Origin: Aedoeadaptatus urinae
Lineage (GTDB): Bacteria > Bacillota > Clostridia > Tissierellales > Peptoniphilaceae
DNA length: 64,000 nucleotides
Direction of reading: 5' to 3'
NCBI RefSeq assembly: GCF_900155585.1
Contig: NZ_LT707418.1
Location: 124,001 to 188,000 of the forward strand
The position numbers and the translations under genes were made by a program. The notes beneath the pieces are model-generated. The model was not told the origin of the DNA. It made no database searches and was given only the letters and a program-made list of their open reading frames with translations. Within the stretch, counting starts at the first letter, position 1, and each line of letters starts with the position of its first letter. Positions 63,520 to 64,000 of this stretch are shown here, in pieces.

Positions 63520-64000
63520 TAAAAGTTCACCGATTTCACAGTTTTTCCGTCCACGCGCAAAATGGCTCTGTCGCCGGGGCTTCCTTGAACAGGGTAGGAC
63601 CCGTTAGAACCGCTGCCTAATTCTTCGTGTACAACCGTACGTTCGCTGCCTCCGGATTGAACGACTACTTCAATTTCATGAGTATTTCCATCGTCCGGAA
63701 CGCGGTATGAAAGGTTCTTGTGACTGGTAGTTCCGCCGTTTTCATCGCCGCCCTGATCTCCCCTCGAACGCTTACTGATAATAATATCCACAGCCGTGCC
63801 TTGTTTGACTTGGTTGCCGCTATTGTATTGTTGCCATACGACTTCTCCGGGACCGACGGAAATATCTTCACGTTCTTCGATATTACCCAGCTTGAGACCT
63901 TGTTGGCTTAAAAGCGTTCTGGCTTTTTCCAGTGTGACGCCCTTCAAATTGGGAACGACGGTCGTCTTGTCGTCGGCGCCTTTGCTCATAATGACGTGAA
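63519..64000 (-). CDS. PASTA-domain serine/threonine kinase, C-terminal part
   Basis: The reading frame has no stop up to the window end, so the gene continues beyond 64000 and the kinase domain is not visible. The visible 160 residues contain a PASTA repeat (VVPNLKGVTLEKARTLL then ISVGPGEVVWQQ) and a C-terminal Gly/Ser-rich tail. The position before rsgA-rpe-thiN identifies it as PrkC/PknB, the membrane kinase that senses muropeptides. The assignment rests on PASTA plus gene order. Confidence 0.85.
   Translation of the reverse strand, partial: HVIMSKGADDKTTVVPNLKGVTLEKARTLLSQQGLKLGNIEEREDISVGPGEVVWQQYNSGNQVKQGTAVDIIISKRSRGDQGGDENGGTTSHKNLSYRVPDDGNTHEIEVVVQSGGSERTVVHEELGSGSNGSYPVQGSPGDRAILRVDGKTVKSVNF

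Overview
The window is a continuous stretch of low-to-mid GC Firmicutes chromosome. The evidence is canonical Firmicutes gene blocks, PolC as the replicative polymerase, strong AGGAGG-type ribosome binding sites, a Bacillus-type LexA box (GAAC-N4-GTTC), RNase Y, NrnA, FakA/Asp23-like and PrkC-type genes. A rubrerythrin, the clostridial order of the blocks and the lack of any sporulation gene suggest an anaerobic, probably non-sporing relative of the Peptoniphilaceae/Tissierellia. That placement is inference. No tRNA, rRNA or CRISPR array was seen.

Layout. (1) 1-12 kb, plus strand: glpX 3' end, rpmE, DUF1385 gene, prmC-prfA, rubrerythrin, then miaB-mutS-mutL-miaA and a YnbB-like PLP enzyme, all tightly overlapping. 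(2) 12-15 kb: an AT-rich two-gene islet (XRE regulator and exported protein), a divergent lexA/YneA-like SOS module with LexA boxes, and about 670 bp of gene-free DNA rich in inverted repeats. (3) 15-31.5 kb, minus strand: xer-type recombinase, rny, a recA operon carrying an SbcD-like nuclease and a Rad50/SbcC-like ATPase split over three genes, then cinA, pgsA, rimO, ftsK, dut, pnp, rpsO, ribF. (4) 31.5-49 kb, minus strand: truB-nrnA-rbfA-infB-ylxR-nusA-rimP, polC-ispG-rseP-cdsA-uppS-frr-pyrH-tsf-rpsB. (5) 49-64 kb: M29 aminopeptidase, rpmF/DUF177, ackA diverging from tmcAL, coaD-rsmD-recG-fakA-asp23, rpmB, a D-2-hydroxyacid dehydrogenase, an IS200-type element, then thiN-rpe-rsgA and the 3' end of a PASTA kinase gene.

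The most unusual item is the recA-linked four-gene set at 17.8-21.1 kb. An Mre11/SbcD-type phosphoesterase is followed by an N-terminal ATPase half ending in a CxxC zinc hook, a 79-residue coiled coil, and a C-terminal ATPase half. Together they would rebuild one Rad50-like head-and-arm from three polypeptides. Other points of interest are the LexA-controlled LysM protein, a structured leader before rpsB, a hairpin leader before rimP-nusA-infB, frequent TTG starts, and the absence of rho and dxr from their usual neighbourhoods.

Functionally the window is dominated by translation (ribosomal proteins, factors, rRNA/tRNA modification), DNA replication and repair (polC, mutSL, recA, recG, lexA, SbcCD-like), RNA turnover (rny, pnp, nrnA) and envelope lipid/isoprenoid synthesis (pgsA, cdsA, uppS, ispG).
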